Origin: Algorimicrobium algoritergicola | Lineage (GTDB): Bacteria > Bacteroidota > Bacteroidia > Flavobacteriales > Flavobacteriaceae | Direction of reading: 5' to 3' | NCBI RefSeq assembly: GCF_008086165.1 | Contig: NZ_VSKL01000002.1 | Coordinates: 186,001 to 250,000 of the forward strand | Length of the DNA stretch: 64,000 nt | In this document: positions 33,929 to 43,321 of the stretch, piece after piece | How the letters are laid out: the number at the start of each line of letters is the position of its first letter | Numbering within the stretch: the first letter of the stretch is position 1 | Program-made: the position numbers and the translations under genes | Notes under the pieces: model-generated | Database searches by the model: none | Seen by the model: the letters and a program-made list of their open reading frames with translations, nothing else | What the model was told of the DNA's origin: nothing

Positions 33929-35524
33929 ATGAAAATTAAACTAACATTACTAACTTTACTTATTACCTGTTTTGGTTTTGCTCAAAACGGTATTAACTAC
34001 AAAGCCATTATAAAAGACAACCTTGGTAACGTGGTTGCTAACGATCTAATCGCTGTTCGATTTACTATTCATGAAACAACTCCTGAAGGAACAGCTGTCT
34101 ATCAAGAAGACCATGCACCAAATACCGATGAAAATGGGCTTATTATGATAAATATAGGTGAAGGTAATCCACTCTTAAATGTGTTTACAGATATAGATTG
34201 GGCAAGCAACCCTCATTTTCTAAATGTTCAAATAAATACCGGGTCTGGATTGGTAGATATGGGTACTACAGAATTTAAAGCTGTGCCTTATGCACTCTCT
34301 GCACCAGATACCTCTAAATGGGATATTAATGCAAATAATATTTATCGTTCAGAGGGTAATGTAGGTATAGGAATTGCTAATCCTACCAGAAAATTACATG
34401 TTGTAAATGATGACCAACCATATTCGGCGTACTTTCAAAATAATTATGCTGGTAATAGTTCTAAATATGGTATATACAATGATATCACACCCGACGGTAA
34501 CTCTACCAAATATGGTTTCTATAATAATATTGCTGCTAGTAACGCCACGAGTCCTACCTATGGAATTTACAATACGTTGTCTACTACTGGTGCAACCGGG
34601 AATATGTACGGTATTTACTCTTACATATCCTCAGCCGGTACAGGAGCTCATTATGCACTATATGGATATGCAATTGGTCCTGGTAATTATGGGATATATA
34701 CATATAATAACAGCCCCGATCAGGGATGGGCAGCCTATTTTAATGGTAGGACACAAGTTACGGACCGACTAATGGTTGGTACAGACCACAAAGGTAGACA
34801 GGGTATTAATGCGAATCAAAGAGATATATACGTAAGAAATGCAGACACTACCACTGTACGAACAAGATTTTCTGGAGCAGGAACTGGTGGAGAAACCGAG
34901 TATTATATGAACTCCGGATTTAGAACACTTGAGTTACAAGCTTCAGAAACAGCCAGTACAGGCTCGCAAATACAAATGTATAAGGCTGATGGATCATTGG
35001 GAATATCTTTAGATGCCGATTTTTTAGGTTTTGGTCGGGTTATTACTCAAGAAATAGAAGTTACTGGCGCTGATTTGGCCGAGTTTTATGCAGTTTCTAA
35101 TGCGTCACTAGCAAAACCTGGCATGATCCTTTGTTTAGATCCAAATAAACCTGGTGAGATGATGGTGTCTAACCAACCATATGATAAAAAAGTAGCAGGT
35201 ATTATCAGTGGTGCTAATGGTATCCGACCTGGAATATTAATGGGAGGAGAAATGACGGCAGACGAAAGTTCTTTAAGTCAAGAAAATAGATATGCAACAA
35301 GTGATGGTAAACAGCCATTAGCCCTAACAGGCAAAGTATATGTGTATGCCGATGCATCTAATGGAAGCATTGAAGTTGGTGATTTACTTACCTCTTCTTC
35401 AACACCAGGGTACGCAATGAAAGTAACAGATTATTCGAGAGCACAAGGAGCCATAGTTGGAAAGGCAATGTCGTCATTGACATCTGGACAAGGGTTTATT
35501 TTGGTGTTAGTTAACCTTCAATAA
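33929..35524 (+). CDS. Secreted tail-fibre-like protein, paralogue 2
   Basis: The 531-residue protein has signal peptide MKIKLTLLTLLITCFGFAQ and the shared N-terminal domain (NGINYKAIIKDNLGNVVAND, VDMGTTEFKAVPYALSAPD). A VGIGIANPTRKLHV stalk phrase and a run of Tyr/Gly-rich repeats (KYGIYNDI, KYGFYNNI, TYGIYNTL, MYGIYSYI, HYALYGYA, NYGIYTYN; residues ~185-270) follow. The last ~165 residues (GADLAEFYAVS, YDKKVAGIISGANGIRPGIL, LTGKVYVYADAS, IEVGDLLTSSSTPGYAMK) form a conserved C-terminal module seen at the ends of such bacterial and phage-like fibre proteins. Probably a surface adhesin or fibre subunit under control of element copy D. Confidence 0.75.
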   Translation: MKIKLTLLTLLITCFGFAQNGINYKAIIKDNLGNVVANDLIAVRFTIHETTPEGTAVYQEDHAPNTDENGLIMINIGEGNPLLNVFTDIDWASNPHFLNVQINTGSGLVDMGTTEFKAVPYALSAPDTSKWDINANNIYRSEGNVGIGIANPTRKLHVVNDDQPYSAYFQNNYAGNSSKYGIYNDITPDGNSTKYGFYNNIAASNATSPTYGIYNTLSTTGATGNMYGIYSYISSAGTGAHYALYGYAIGPGNYGIYTYNNSPDQGWAAYFNGRTQVTDRLMVGTDHKGRQGINANQRDIYVRNADTTTVRTRFSGAGTGGETEYYMNSGFRTLELQASETASTGSQIQMYKADGSLGISLDADFLGFGRVITQEIEVTGADLAEFYAVSNASLAKPGMILCLDPNKPGEMMVSNQPYDKKVAGIISGANGIRPGILMGGEMTADESSLSQENRYATSDGKQPLALTGKVYVYADASNGSIEVGDLLTSSSTPGYAMKVTDYSRAQGAIVGKAMSSLTSGQGFILVLVNLQ

Positions 35525-35599
35525 TAAGTATATAATTGTTTTTAAACCGATTATATAAAGAATATTAAATTTAATTAGAAATTTAAAACAAGTATTATC

Positions 35600-36565
35600 A
35601 TGAAAAAATTATTAATAATTCTTTTAGCTTTTAATTTTGTTCAGTTTACGCAAGCTCAATCCATCGATAAATTCAGTATCGATAGTGGAGGCGCAAGCGC
35701 AACAGTAGGTGGTATAGAGATTTTGTATACTATTGGGGAGGTTAACGTGCAAGAAATAAGCGTCGGAAATATTCAGGTTTCTGAAGGTTTTATCAATGGC
35801 AGTTTGAAAATAAAAGTAGATCCAAAACTATTCTTGCAAGGACCACTCTTAAATCCAGTTTTAGCCGGATTAATGAATGATGATTTAAGGCAAAATGCCA
35901 TTATTCCAACAACCAGTCCATATGCAGATTTAGCAACATGTAATGCATCGGTGTTTTCTATTACAGGTGCAAATGCCATTGTAGATTGGGTTTGGGTGGA
36001 ACTGCGTGCAGCCAATGATAATACGAAACTCATTAATGGAAAGTCAGCTCTTTTGCAACGAGATGGTGATGTGGTAGGTTTAGATGGTACCACAAGTCTG
36101 GTTATGAATGCCGCACCTTCTAATTATTATGTGGTGGTTAATCACAGAAATCATTTAGGTGCTATGAGTGCAGGAACCATTGGCCTTAATGAAAGTACAG
36201 CTGGCGTTGCAGATTTTACCAATAGTGGATTTGCAACCTATGGAACAATGGCACAAGCCATTTTAGATTCTGGGAACACGGCACTTTGGGCTGGTGATGT
36301 TAACGGAAATAATCAAGTGCGTTATTTAGGGCCAAGTAATGATTCGGCTACCTTAAAAACCATTGTGCTAAATGCGCCAGGTAATTCCTCTGGTAGTAAT
36401 TATTTTCCATATGCAGCCTACAATTTGGGCGATATTAACCTCAACGGCATTGTCCGGTATTTAGGTCCAGGTAATGATAAAGGTATTTTGAAAAACATTA
36501 TACTAAATCATCCTGCAAACCCTGCCTCAAATTATTTTCCTATTTCACAACAAATACCGAATTAA
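35600..36565 (+). CDS. Secreted protein with two dockerin-like repeats (annotated as hemagglutinin-like in relatives)
   Basis: The 321-residue protein has signal peptide KKLLIILLAFNFVQFTQAQ. An N-terminal region (SGGASATVGGIEILYTIGEV, VSEGFING) recalls the start of many Flavobacteriaceae surface proteins. A middle beta domain follows, and two C-terminal repeats read GDVNGNNQVRYLGPSND and GDINLNGIVRYLGPGND. These resemble dockerin calcium loops (D-x-N-x-N/D), but with R-Y-L-G-P before the last Asp. No sorting tail of the K-I-V-I-K type is present. It lies 75 nt after the fibre-like gene and may be co-transcribed. Confidence 0.65.
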   Translation: MKKLLIILLAFNFVQFTQAQSIDKFSIDSGGASATVGGIEILYTIGEVNVQEISVGNIQVSEGFINGSLKIKVDPKLFLQGPLLNPVLAGLMNDDLRQNAIIPTTSPYADLATCNASVFSITGANAIVDWVWVELRAANDNTKLINGKSALLQRDGDVVGLDGTTSLVMNAAPSNYYVVVNHRNHLGAMSAGTIGLNESTAGVADFTNSGFATYGTMAQAILDSGNTALWAGDVNGNNQVRYLGPSNDSATLKTIVLNAPGNSSGSNYFPYAAYNLGDINLNGIVRYLGPGNDKGILKNIILNHPANPASNYFPISQQIPN

Positions 36566-36605
36566 AACAAACATCTAATTTTTTAACAATTTAAACTATA
36601 TTATT

Positions 36606-37394
36606 ATGAAACATTTATACACAGCGGTCATTTTACTTTTTATGACCTTCACATTACACGCACAAAATCATACTTATGAGTTTAGTATCTCATTTGTAGG
36701 GATTAACTCGAACACAGGAAACTACCAAATGGCTTTATTAGCAACACCAAGCGAATCCGTGGTAGATGACAGTACAGACGATATGGGAGCTGGATTTTAC
36801 GTGCCAACAGGTATGACTATTGGTAACTTTGTAACTGGTAATTCTAATCTTCCAGCATCCGAATGGGTATCTATTTCCATGGGTCCTGGAGTTAATGGTG
36901 ATGCTTATTTTCTAGGTCGCGATGAAGCCGGGCAGTTTACCGTTATGTTAAATGGTGCAGGTCCTTTTGAGCTGGTTTTATTTGATGTTATTGCAGATCC
37001 AAACCCAACAACAGGCGCTATTATGTTCGTTGAAAATGGTGATCCGGTTTTTGACACCATTTTTATTGAAAATTATATCAATATCTGGGCACAAAATTTA
37101 TACTCGCAAAACAGCCCATTGGCAAGTTCTGTAAATTTCGCAACCTTAAGTACGGAAGCCGTTATTGTAGATACTTCGCTTTCTGTTTATCCGAATCCAG
37201 CATCTGATATTCTGAGTATTAAAACACCAAATACTATAAGTTCCATTGAGCTGTATTCTATACTAGGTAAAAAAGTATTTGAAAGCAGCCAGAATACAAA
37301 CCAAATTGATGTTAGTAATTTTCAATCTGGTATCTATCTACTGAAAATTCAAACAGAGAAAGGTCGCGTCACTAAAAAAATAGTGATTAAATAA
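36606..37394 (+). CDS. Secreted protein with type IX (type A) C-terminal sorting domain
   Basis: The 262-residue protein has signal peptide YTAVILLFMTFTLHAQ. A beta-rich domain of unknown function (residues ~20-175) has Gly/Asn-rich loops (VSISMGPGVNGDAYFLGRDE). The C-terminal ~75 residues are a classic type A sorting domain: SVYPNPASDILSIKT, SSIELYSILGKKVFE, IDVSNFQSGIYLLKI and the final KKIVIK. This domain directs export through the type IX secretion system and is cleaved at the outer membrane. Its CTD is close to that of the next gene. It starts 40 nt after the dockerin-like gene. Confidence 0.82.
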   Translation: MKHLYTAVILLFMTFTLHAQNHTYEFSISFVGINSNTGNYQMALLATPSESVVDDSTDDMGAGFYVPTGMTIGNFVTGNSNLPASEWVSISMGPGVNGDAYFLGRDEAGQFTVMLNGAGPFELVLFDVIADPNPTTGAIMFVENGDPVFDTIFIENYINIWAQNLYSQNSPLASSVNFATLSTEAVIVDTSLSVYPNPASDILSIKTPNTISSIELYSILGKKVFESSQNTNQIDVSNFQSGIYLLKIQTEKGRVTKKIVIK

Positions 37395-37431
37395 TACTTA
37401 AAAACTATTAATCAGTTTAAAACTAATCATT

Positions 37432-40400
37432 ATGAAACGTCTTTACTATTTCAAACCCAGTTTGGTTTATACGCTATTTCTTGTATTCTTTAATTTTCCG
37501 CACATAGGGTTTGCTCAAGCTCCTAAAATGCCAGCATCTGAATTAAAAATTTCAAGTGTTGATGATATGTCATGCATATCTCTTGAAGATATATATTCTA
37601 ATAAAGAAAAAGTACCAGAGCTAAGGACGTTTCAAGATTTAAAATTACAAGTTATTTCCGAAGTCACATCTCATAATTCATTAGGTTATGAAGCTGCAAA
37701 TCGGACGCATTTAAATAGATCTATTTCTGAAGATTTTAAAGGAAGAGAGAATAGTCTTATAAATGACCTTCAGTTTCAAGTTCTTGATCATCCAATTTCG
37801 AGCAATACGCAACAAGCGTCAAGACGAGATGTGGGCGATTATATAGTGAATACAACTGATGATACACCAGACGCTAATATTTCGGATGCTATTTGTGCCG
37901 ATTCCAATGGTAACTGTTCCTTAAGGGCAGCCATTCAAAATGCCAATAAATTGAGTGATAAAAACACCATTCATTTTAATATTTCTGGAAGCGCTCCTTT
38001 TACAATCGCTTTGGCAACAACTGAACTACCACTAATTGCATATCCTGTCGTAATAGATGGTAGAATGCAAACGGAATATGCTATAGCAAATTCGCCTGTA
38101 ATTGAAATAGATGGTACAAGTTTACCCTTGGGAAGTTCGGGACTTAAAATTTATGGATTTTCAGATAATTCGGAAGTTTATGGGTTATCCATAGGTGGTT
38201 TTCAACGTTTGGATGTTTCGCCATATTCAGGAGGAATGGGTATAGATGTTTTTTCAATAAACAATACCATCCAAAGTAATTATATTGGCTTAAAGCCAGA
38301 TGGTACAACGTTAAATCCTAATCAATGGGGAGTTTATTTTTTTAATAGTAGTTATAATACGATAGGAGGAATTGGGGATAATGAAGGAAATGTTATTTCC
38401 GGAAATTATTCTGGAGGCGTAACTTTTGATGGTATAGATTCTTCCAATAATGTGGTGCAAGGAAACCTGTTAGGTACTGATGCTACAGGTTTATTGCCTC
38501 GAGGAAATCGTTTTAATCTTCAAATGTTAGATGCACCAAATAATACCATTGGAGGCAATACAGCAGAGGCTAGAAACATAATTTCGGCTGGTGTAAATAG
38601 CCAATCTGCAGCCACTGATGGCACTGGGATTTCCATAACAGGTAGTGCTTCAGCAAATAATACTATTATAGGTAATTACATTGGAACAGATATTACAGGG
38701 AACGCGCCATTGGCGAATATTAGAGGCGGTATATTAGTGCTTTTTGGCGCTAATAATAATAATTTTGGTGGTGATCAAGTTGGCGAGAGAAATGTTATAT
38801 CTGGAAATAATTATGGCATCTACTTTCAAGGATCCCCATCAGGGAATCCAGTGTCTAATAATATTATTTCCGGAAACTATATAGGCATAAATGCATTGGG
38901 AAATCTGGCTTTACCAAATACTTATGGCATCATGATGTTATTAGGCGAAAACACCTTAAACACTATTGGTGGCTCTAGTCAAGGGTCTCGAAATATAATT
39001 TCTGGAAACACAAGTGATGGTGTTTTTTTGAATAGTGGTGGCACTAATACAGTTAGTAATAATTATTTAGGTGTTGATATTTTAGGAACAAGTGCTTTGC
39101 CTAATGGACAAGCTGGTGTATTTGTTAATTCTGCTGATAATGTTATACATGCCAACGTTATTTCAGGGAATGGAGCAGCTGGAATAAATTTATCCAGTAT
39201 CTCAACTACTAACGCTGTTACGGGTAATTTTGTTGGAACTAATAAGGATGGTGTTCTTGCTATTCCAAATGAACGTGGTATTGAAATCCGCGGATCTGCA
39301 AACACCATTGGCGGAATGGATGGTTTGAATAGAAATATCATTTCTGGCAATACGTTATATGGTGTCAATATTTTTGGCCCATCAGCTACTGGAAATATGG
39401 TAAAGGGAAATTATATTGGTACAGATATTAATGGAATGGTTCCATTACCAAATAGTACGGGATTGCGAATTTCTGAAGCAAGCTCAAACATAGTTGGTAG
39501 TAGCGTTATTTCGGAAAGAAATATTATTTCAGGGAATTCCACTGAAGGTATTTTAATTTCAAGCGCATTATCTACAAATAATCAAATATTAGGAAATTAT
39601 ATCGGTACAGATGAAACGGGTTCAAATGCATTACCAAATTTTCGAGGCATGCGACTTGTTAATACCTCCAATAATATGATTGGTGGCTCTGGGCCAAATG
39701 AAGGTAATTTGGTTTCGGGAAACCAATCTGACGGTGTTTTATTATTAATCACATCAGCCAATACACTTTTTGGAAATAAAATAGGCGTGAAAGCTGATGG
39801 TTTAACGGCATTACCTAATGGACAAACAGGTGTTCAAGTTCTTAATGGAAGTACAGATAATATTATTGGTGGTCTTAATAGTGGCGAAGGTAATACCGTT
39901 GCATTTAACACGAATAAAGGTGTTAATTTGCTTAAAATAAACGCAGGTGGTTACCCAGATATTGAACCCACAGGAAATATTATATCTGGTAACAGTATAT
40001 TTGGTAATACATCTACTGTTTCTTCAAATGGTATTACAGGAGCTGGTATTGATTTAAACAGTGATGGTGTCTCATTAAATGATGCGGATGATGCTGATTT
40101 AAGAGCAAATAACACACAAAATTATCCAGTTATTGAAACCGATGGTGCTTCAGTAGAGGAGAACGTAATTACAGTATCATATATGATTCTGTCTACTGCT
40201 GCCAATTCATCCTATCCAATTCAGGTTGAATTTTTTATAGACGACAATAACCGTCAAGGAAAAGAATTTTTGTTTGTTGATACCTATACTGAAACTGATT
40301 TTAATTCAGCTTTAAATAAAACAATTTCTATGGCAATTCCCTCTGGAAGTACCTTTGTAGCGGAACAAAAAATTCTAGCTATTGCAATAGATGCAAATGG

Positions 40401-40692
40401 GAATACTTCTGAATGTAGTATATCAGAAACTGTTATAGATGAAAGTCTTTCAGTAGAAAGCCAAATGTTTACAGAGGTTTCTATTTATCCAAACCCAGCA
40501 ACTGATATTCTTAATATTAAAATACCAAATACTATAAACTCTATTGAATTGTATTCAATTCTAGGGAAAAAAGTATTTCAAACAAGTAGTACTATTGATC
40601 AGATTGATGTGAGTAGCTATCAATCAGGTATCTATTTGCTTAAAATAAAAACAAATCAAGGGAGTGTCACTAAAAAAATTGTGATTAAATAA
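37432..40692 (+). CDS. Large type IX-secreted parallel beta-helix protein (CSLREAI-type)
   Basis: The 1086-residue secreted protein has signal peptide FKPSLVYTLFLVFFNFPHIGFAQ. Near residues 140-180 it has the CSLREAI-type segment (VNTTDDTPD, CADSNGNCSLRAAIQNAN) that begins many bacterial beta-helices. Residues ~210-870 are about 14-15 irregular repeats of the form N-x-I-x-G-N-Y-I-G-T-D/N-x-x-G and G-E-G/R-N-x-I-S-G-N, a right-handed parallel beta-helix. A small beta domain and a type A sorting domain follow (SIYPNPATDILNIKI ... KKIVIK). It is likely a cell-surface adhesin or polysaccharide-binding protein. No catalytic residues were recognised. Confidence 0.85.
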   Translation: MKRLYYFKPSLVYTLFLVFFNFPHIGFAQAPKMPASELKISSVDDMSCISLEDIYSNKEKVPELRTFQDLKLQVISEVTSHNSLGYEAANRTHLNRSISEDFKGRENSLINDLQFQVLDHPISSNTQQASRRDVGDYIVNTTDDTPDANISDAICADSNGNCSLRAAIQNANKLSDKNTIHFNISGSAPFTIALATTELPLIAYPVVIDGRMQTEYAIANSPVIEIDGTSLPLGSSGLKIYGFSDNSEVYGLSIGGFQRLDVSPYSGGMGIDVFSINNTIQSNYIGLKPDGTTLNPNQWGVYFFNSSYNTIGGIGDNEGNVISGNYSGGVTFDGIDSSNNVVQGNLLGTDATGLLPRGNRFNLQMLDAPNNTIGGNTAEARNIISAGVNSQSAATDGTGISITGSASANNTIIGNYIGTDITGNAPLANIRGGILVLFGANNNNFGGDQVGERNVISGNNYGIYFQGSPSGNPVSNNIISGNYIGINALGNLALPNTYGIMMLLGENTLNTIGGSSQGSRNIISGNTSDGVFLNSGGTNTVSNNYLGVDILGTSALPNGQAGVFVNSADNVIHANVISGNGAAGINLSSISTTNAVTGNFVGTNKDGVLAIPNERGIEIRGSANTIGGMDGLNRNIISGNTLYGVNIFGPSATGNMVKGNYIGTDINGMVPLPNSTGLRISEASSNIVGSSVISERNIISGNSTEGILISSALSTNNQILGNYIGTDETGSNALPNFRGMRLVNTSNNMIGGSGPNEGNLVSGNQSDGVLLLITSANTLFGNKIGVKADGLTALPNGQTGVQVLNGSTDNIIGGLNSGEGNTVAFNTNKGVNLLKINAGGYPDIEPTGNIISGNSIFGNTSTVSSNGITGAGIDLNSDGVSLNDADDADLRANNTQNYPVIETDGASVEENVITVSYMILSTAANSSYPIQVEFFIDDNNRQGKEFLFVDTYTETDFNSALNKTISMAIPSGSTFVAEQKILAIAIDANGNTSECSISETVIDESLSVESQMFTEVSIYPNPATDILNIKIPNTINSIELYSILGKKVFQTSSTIDQIDVSSYQSGIYLLKIKTNQGSVTKKIVIK

Positions 40693-40718
40693 TATTAAAG
40701 AGGCTATTTGTTGAAGTT

Positions 40719-40766
40719 AAAAGGGGAATGACCTCATGTTACAATATGTGTTGTTTCCCTTTTTTT
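40719..40766 (+). terminator. Intrinsic terminator
   Basis: Arms at 40719-40728 and 40754-40763 pair over 10 bp with one G-T wobble, and a seven-T run follows. It lies 26 nt after the beta-helix gene and ends the run of secreted-protein genes that starts at 33929. Confidence 0.65.
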
Positions 40767-40874
40767 AATTTCACGGATCTAGAATCATGTACAAATAGAA
40801 ATTAGTCATATCACACCATTAACTAATCTAAATCACTAAATCAATAATTTATGATTATAATAAAATTAACAATT

Positions 40875-42134
40875 ATGAAACAGTCTATAAAAACAATCAT
40901 ATTATTTTTCCTTTGCTTTTTTGCCTTATTTTCAACAATCTATGCACAGCAGAGTATAAATTACAAAGCTATCATTAAAGACGATATCGGTAACGTTATT
41001 GCTAATGATGTGGTACCTGTACAATTTAACATTTTACAGGGTGTTGCGCAAACCAATGTATATTCAGAATTACATACGCCAACTACAGATGCTAACGGTA
41101 TTATTATTGTTAGTATAGGCGAAGGTATATTAGTTGGTGGAAGTCCTGATTTTAGTACGATTGATTGGACTAACGATACGAATTTTCTGCAAGTATTCGT
41201 AAATATTGGTGATGGCTTGGTGGATATGGGAATAACTGAATTTAATGCGGTGCCTTATGCACTGTCTTCAGGTGATAAATCTTGGGAAACCGAAATAGAT
41301 AATGTGCATGTTTTATCAAAAAATGTCGGTATTGGTACAGATTCTCCTAGCGAATTATTAGAAATTAATGATCCGAATAATGCAACCATAAAATTGACAG
41401 TTCCAACAGTTGGTAGTTCATCAAAATTAGAATTTGAAACTGGCGATGAAACTGGGGCACATACTTTTTACAGAATTGAAAACAGGAGCGACTATTTAAG
41501 GTTTGAAACCGATACAGATTATATAATACCGACAACAGGTTATGAATCGTTAATGAACCTGGGTAGAATGGGTTTAACTTTGGAAACTGGAGCAAGGGTA
41601 AACGAGTTTTCTACAGATGGTACATTGGCAGATAATAGTAATAATGCTTTACCAACAGAACAAGCCGTTAAAACCTATGTGGATAATAGTATAGCATCTG
41701 TAGCAGCTACCGCTAAAACAATTGTTATTCCTGCGACAGCATTTATTAGTAATGGTGTTAATAACACTATTAATTATGGATTCGGAGGAGGTTTCGTTAA
41801 TAAACCATCAGGTAACAGCGCAATATATGCTCCAGTAATTATTCCTGGAGGATCTACGATTACATCGGTTACATTTTTTTTTAGAGATACTAATTCCGCT
41901 GCAAATGTAAATCTAGAAGCTACGCTCATCTCTATATATCAAACTAATTCCTTTTCATCTTTTCTATTTACAGTTAGCACTTTTGGTGGTTTACCCGATG
42001 GTATTACTAGAGTATACGCTACACCTTTTTCAACTACCGGAGAAAGACAGTATTATATTCGTGTTCAACCGACATCAAATTGGAGCGGTACAGATTTGGC
42101 AGTTTATTCTGTTAAAGTTATATATACCGAATAA
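40875..42134 (+). CDS. Secreted tail-fibre-like protein, paralogue 3
   Basis: The start at 40875 (MKQSIKTII) gives a signal peptide ending FSTIYAQ; an in-frame ATG at 40851 is less likely. The 419-residue protein has the shared N-terminal domain (INYKAIIKDDIGNVIANDVV, TTDANGIIIVSIGEG, VDMGITEFNAVPYALSSGD) and a VGIGTDSPSELLEI stalk phrase. A segment at mature residues ~240-275 (NEFSTDGTLADNSNNALPTE, QAVKTYVDNSI) is typical of bacteriophage-style trimerisation regions. The C-terminal domain is beta-rich. Unlike paralogues 1 and 2, I could not find the phased promoter element upstream, so its control may differ. Confidence 0.72.
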   Translation: MKQSIKTIILFFLCFFALFSTIYAQQSINYKAIIKDDIGNVIANDVVPVQFNILQGVAQTNVYSELHTPTTDANGIIIVSIGEGILVGGSPDFSTIDWTNDTNFLQVFVNIGDGLVDMGITEFNAVPYALSSGDKSWETEIDNVHVLSKNVGIGTDSPSELLEINDPNNATIKLTVPTVGSSSKLEFETGDETGAHTFYRIENRSDYLRFETDTDYIIPTTGYESLMNLGRMGLTLETGARVNEFSTDGTLADNSNNALPTEQAVKTYVDNSIASVAATAKTIVIPATAFISNGVNNTINYGFGGGFVNKPSGNSAIYAPVIIPGGSTITSVTFFFRDTNSAANVNLEATLISIYQTNSFSSFLFTVSTFGGLPDGITRVYATPFSTTGERQYYIRVQPTSNWSGTDLAVYSVKVIYTE

Positions 42135-43289
42135 TTAATAGTTAACATACTCAACAATTTCCAATCCGTAGCCAATCATACCAACACGTTTGGTTTGTTC
42201 ACTATTGGAAATCAGTTTGAGTTTATGGATATTTAAATCGTGTAGAATTTGAGCACCAATACCAAAATCCTTCGCATCCATATCAAGGCGAGGCGCTTTT
42301 ATCACTTCACCTGGAACTTGAGCTTCTTTTAGAACGTTCAGGCGTTTTAATAAATTCATGGTCTGCGATTGCTGATTAATGAATATAACAGCACCTTTTT
42401 CAGCTTGGTTAATAACGGTAAACATGTCGTCCAGCTTTTGGTCGGCATTGTTGGTTAAAGTGCCTAAAATATCATGATTAACAAGCGTTGCATTAACACG
42501 TGTTAAAACAGGTTCACTAGCAGACCAAGATCCTTTAGTAAGCGCAATATGAATTTGATTGTTGGTTGTTTGGTTGTAGGCACGCAATCTAAAATTTCCA
42601 AAACGGGTTTCGAGATTAAAATCTTCCACCTTTTCAATTAAAGAATCATGCTGCATGCGGTAAGCGACTAAATCTTCAATAGAAACAATTTTCAAATCGA
42701 ATTTTTTTGCTACCTTCATTAACTGCGGTAAACGTGCCATAGTACCATCTTCATTCATGATTTCCACAATAACACCTGCTGGTTTTAATCCGGCAAGTCG
42801 TGCAAAATCAATAGCAGCTTCAGTATGTCCTGTACGTCTTAATACGCCACCTTCTTTAGCAACTAGAGGAAAAATATGACCTGGTCTTGCTAATTCAAAT
42901 GGTTTCATATTATCATCAACTAACGCCTGAACGGTTTTAGCGCGATCAGCAGCTGAAATACCGGTAGTAACCCCGTTTCCTCTTAAATCTACTGAAATCG
43001 TAAAAGCTGTTTCTAAAGGGTCTGTGTTATTCCTAACCATCATATCAAGCTCCAAAGCCTTACAACGCTTTTCCGTAAGTGGTGTGCAAATTAATCCACG
43101 ACCATGTGTGGCCATGAAGTTAATCATTTCAGGTGTTGCCATTTCAGCAGCCGCTAGAAAATCGCCTTCATTTTCCCGATTTTCATCATCAACAACAATA
43201 ATAACTTTTCCATTTCGAATGTCGTTTATCGCATCTTCAATAGCATCTAATTGAAAGGTTTTAATATTTTGAGTTTGAATCGTTGACAT
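42135..43289 (-). CDS. ribB: 3,4-dihydroxy-2-butanone-4-phosphate synthase with degenerate GTP cyclohydrolase II domain
   Basis: The enzyme makes the four-carbon unit of riboflavin from ribulose 5-phosphate. The N-terminal ~205 residues have the RibB active-site patterns VDDENRENEGDF, THGRGLIC, RPGHIFPL and RTGHTEAAIDFARLAGLKPAGVI. The C-terminal ~175 residues align with RibA in length and in its ending (DFGIGAQIL, then GYGLEIV). But the zinc-binding stretch (expected SECLTGDVFGSLRCDCG) reads NATLVNHDILGTLTNNADQ with no Cys, so the cyclohydrolase activity must be lost. This arrangement is known elsewhere as RibB plus a RibX-like domain. A separate RibA must exist elsewhere. Confidence 0.9.
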   Translation of the reverse strand: MSTIQTQNIKTFQLDAIEDAINDIRNGKVIIVVDDENRENEGDFLAAAEMATPEMINFMATHGRGLICTPLTEKRCKALELDMMVRNNTDPLETAFTISVDLRGNGVTTGISAADRAKTVQALVDDNMKPFELARPGHIFPLVAKEGGVLRRTGHTEAAIDFARLAGLKPAGVIVEIMNEDGTMARLPQLMKVAKKFDLKIVSIEDLVAYRMQHDSLIEKVEDFNLETRFGNFRLRAYNQTTNNQIHIALTKGSWSASEPVLTRVNATLVNHDILGTLTNNADQKLDDMFTVINQAEKGAVIFINQQSQTMNLLKRLNVLKEAQVPGEVIKAPRLDMDAKDFGIGAQILHDLNIHKLKLISNSEQTKRVGMIGYGLEIVEYVNY

Positions 43290-43321
43290 AACAATATTGT
43301 ATTAAAAAGCAAAGGTATTGC

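Noticed and set aside
37900-40200. DNA-level repeats of the beta-helix gene as a CRISPR or minisatellite
   Set aside because: The repeats are protein-level (irregular length, varied codons) and in frame; no constant repeat-spacer units.
40693-40874. Phased promoter element before fibre-like paralogue 3
   Set aside because: I looked for the two half-sites and the 34-bp offset and found only scattered partial matches.
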